Below, piece by piece: positions 63,241 to 64,000 of a DNA stretch of 64,000 nt. The notes below the pieces were generated by a model. The model was not told the DNA's origin. It was given only the letters and a program-made list of their open reading frames with translations, and searched no databases. Both the position numbers and the translations under genes were made by a program. This DNA comes from Pachypanchax playfairii (Eukaryota > Chordata > Actinopteri > Cyprinodontiformes > Aplocheilidae): contig SSNP01000024.1 in assembly GCA_006937955.1 (NCBI GenBank), positions 3,020,712 to 3,084,711 on the forward strand, read 5' to 3'. Each line of letters begins with the position of its first letter. Within the stretch, counting starts at the first letter, position 1.

Positions 63241-63284
63241 GGGGGGGGGGGGGGNNNNNNNNNNGGGGGGGGGGGGGGGGGGGG
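63241..63284 (+). repeat. poly(G) tract with a 10-N assembly gap
   Basis: G at 63241-63254, N at 63255-63264, then G to 63284. The gap sits inside a homopolymer, so its real length is unknown. Confidence 0.95.
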
Positions 63285-63289
63285 CTTGG

Positions 63290-64000
63290 AGTCTGAGATA
63301 ACAAATAGCTATGAACAGTCACCTTATCTTCTCACCTTAAACCAACTATGATGCTCACTGTCAAACAGCTGCTGAACAACCATCAGACTGAGAGGTTATG
63401 AGGCACTGCTGTTTACATTGTACATAATCATTTAGTGCCCTCCTGAAGGAACATAAAACCTTTCAAAGTTGAGTTAAGAATACTAAACACTCACAGTCAG
63501 GTAATGATTCTCTCATGCTACACTGCCTGCAGCGAGCTACAAGTGAAGAATATGTAATCACAACATTGTAAAACATGTCCTAAAATGTGAGGGAGACTGT
63601 GTCCGAACTTGTTCACTGGAGGGTTGCCAGACACCACCGAAAAGTTGGCCTGATTCCCCAAAATGGCATTTGATGCAAACATCCATTGACAAGGTGTCGC
63701 CCTTCTCTGTCCTCAACCACAACACACTAAAGCTGCTTCATGAATAAAAATGGTTAATTACTTAATAAAGAGGGGGGGGGGGTGTCATGGGAACAGAAGT
63801 AAACAGAGACAAAAGTATTCTGCGACATCCAAAAGACACGAGAGGGAAAAGAGACAAAAAGATCAACAGGATCAGTGAGAAGACCACAATAAGTCAGAGA
63901 CTCTTCTCTCAGGGGTTCGGGATGTTTGTGTCTACAGATCCTCTCATCCTCCCTCGACCCCTCCTCCTCATCTCATGTCATTCTGCGATTAAAGCTGCCA
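63290..64000. other. non-coding to the window end
   Basis: A second short G-run near 63771-63782. No gene or element recognised. Confidence 0.4.

Noticed and set aside
1..64000. tRNA, rRNA or snRNA genes and a novel multi-gene system
   Set aside because: No cloverleaf, rRNA or snRNA consensus was recognised by eye, and only one protein-coding gene is supported. tRNAscan-SE and Rfam searches would be decisive.

Overview
The window is vertebrate nuclear DNA, most likely from a ray-finned (teleost) fish. The signs are one large multi-exon gene with GT-AG introns, dense dinucleotide microsatellites, and several fish-type repeats: 3'-truncated non-LTR retrotransposons, hAT-like and TTAA-flanked non-autonomous DNA elements. 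Two 10-N gaps inside homopolymers mark it as a scaffolded draft assembly. The species cannot be named from this sequence alone.

The only gene I can support firmly is on the minus strand: a complete coding region for p190A RhoGAP (ARHGAP35/GRLF1, one of the fish co-orthologues). Six coding exons lie at 32559-28831, 24626-24482, 18515-18438, 16878-16747, 15469-15364 and 14509-14026. All junctions have GT/AG sites in compatible phase. The exons sum to 4674 nt, predicting 1557 residues. The domain order is the family's: N-terminal GTP-binding domain, four FF domains, two pseudoGTPase domains, a linker carrying the two RasGAP-docking tyrosines, a polybasic stretch, the RhoGAP domain with its arginine finger, and a proline/histidine-rich tail. 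A 3' UTR of about 2.8 kb runs to a good poly(A) signal near 11190. The exon carrying the start codon also holds the last 118 nt of the 5' leader, including a 28-codon upstream ORF whose stop overlaps the main ATG.

Layout. 1-11160: downstream flank with no convincing gene, apart from a possible fragment of a minus-strand terminal exon at the very edge. It contains GC-rich candidate regulatory blocks (a TALE-homeodomain motif cluster at 711-876, others near 3700-3930 and 9180-9700) and a TTAA-flanked element interrupted by a LINE 3' end (5139-6405). 11170-32677: the arhgap35 transcript, with introns carrying microsatellites and repeat pieces. 32678-64000: more than 31 kb without a recognisable coding exon, probably the first intron and upstream region of arhgap35. 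It contains a hAT-like element with an 8-bp target duplication, two LINE 3' fragments in opposite orientation, a 306-bp hairpin-like MITE, another TTAA-flanked MITE, and long CA and tetranucleotide repeats.

I found no new multi-gene system. The points most worth checking are inside arhgap35: the overlapping uORF/start codon, a cysteine next to the arginine finger, a nine-histidine insertion, an altered C-terminal phosphorylation cluster, and opposed CA/TG repeats in intron 4. The near-perfect palindromic element at 45236-45541 and the TALE motif cluster are the other leads.
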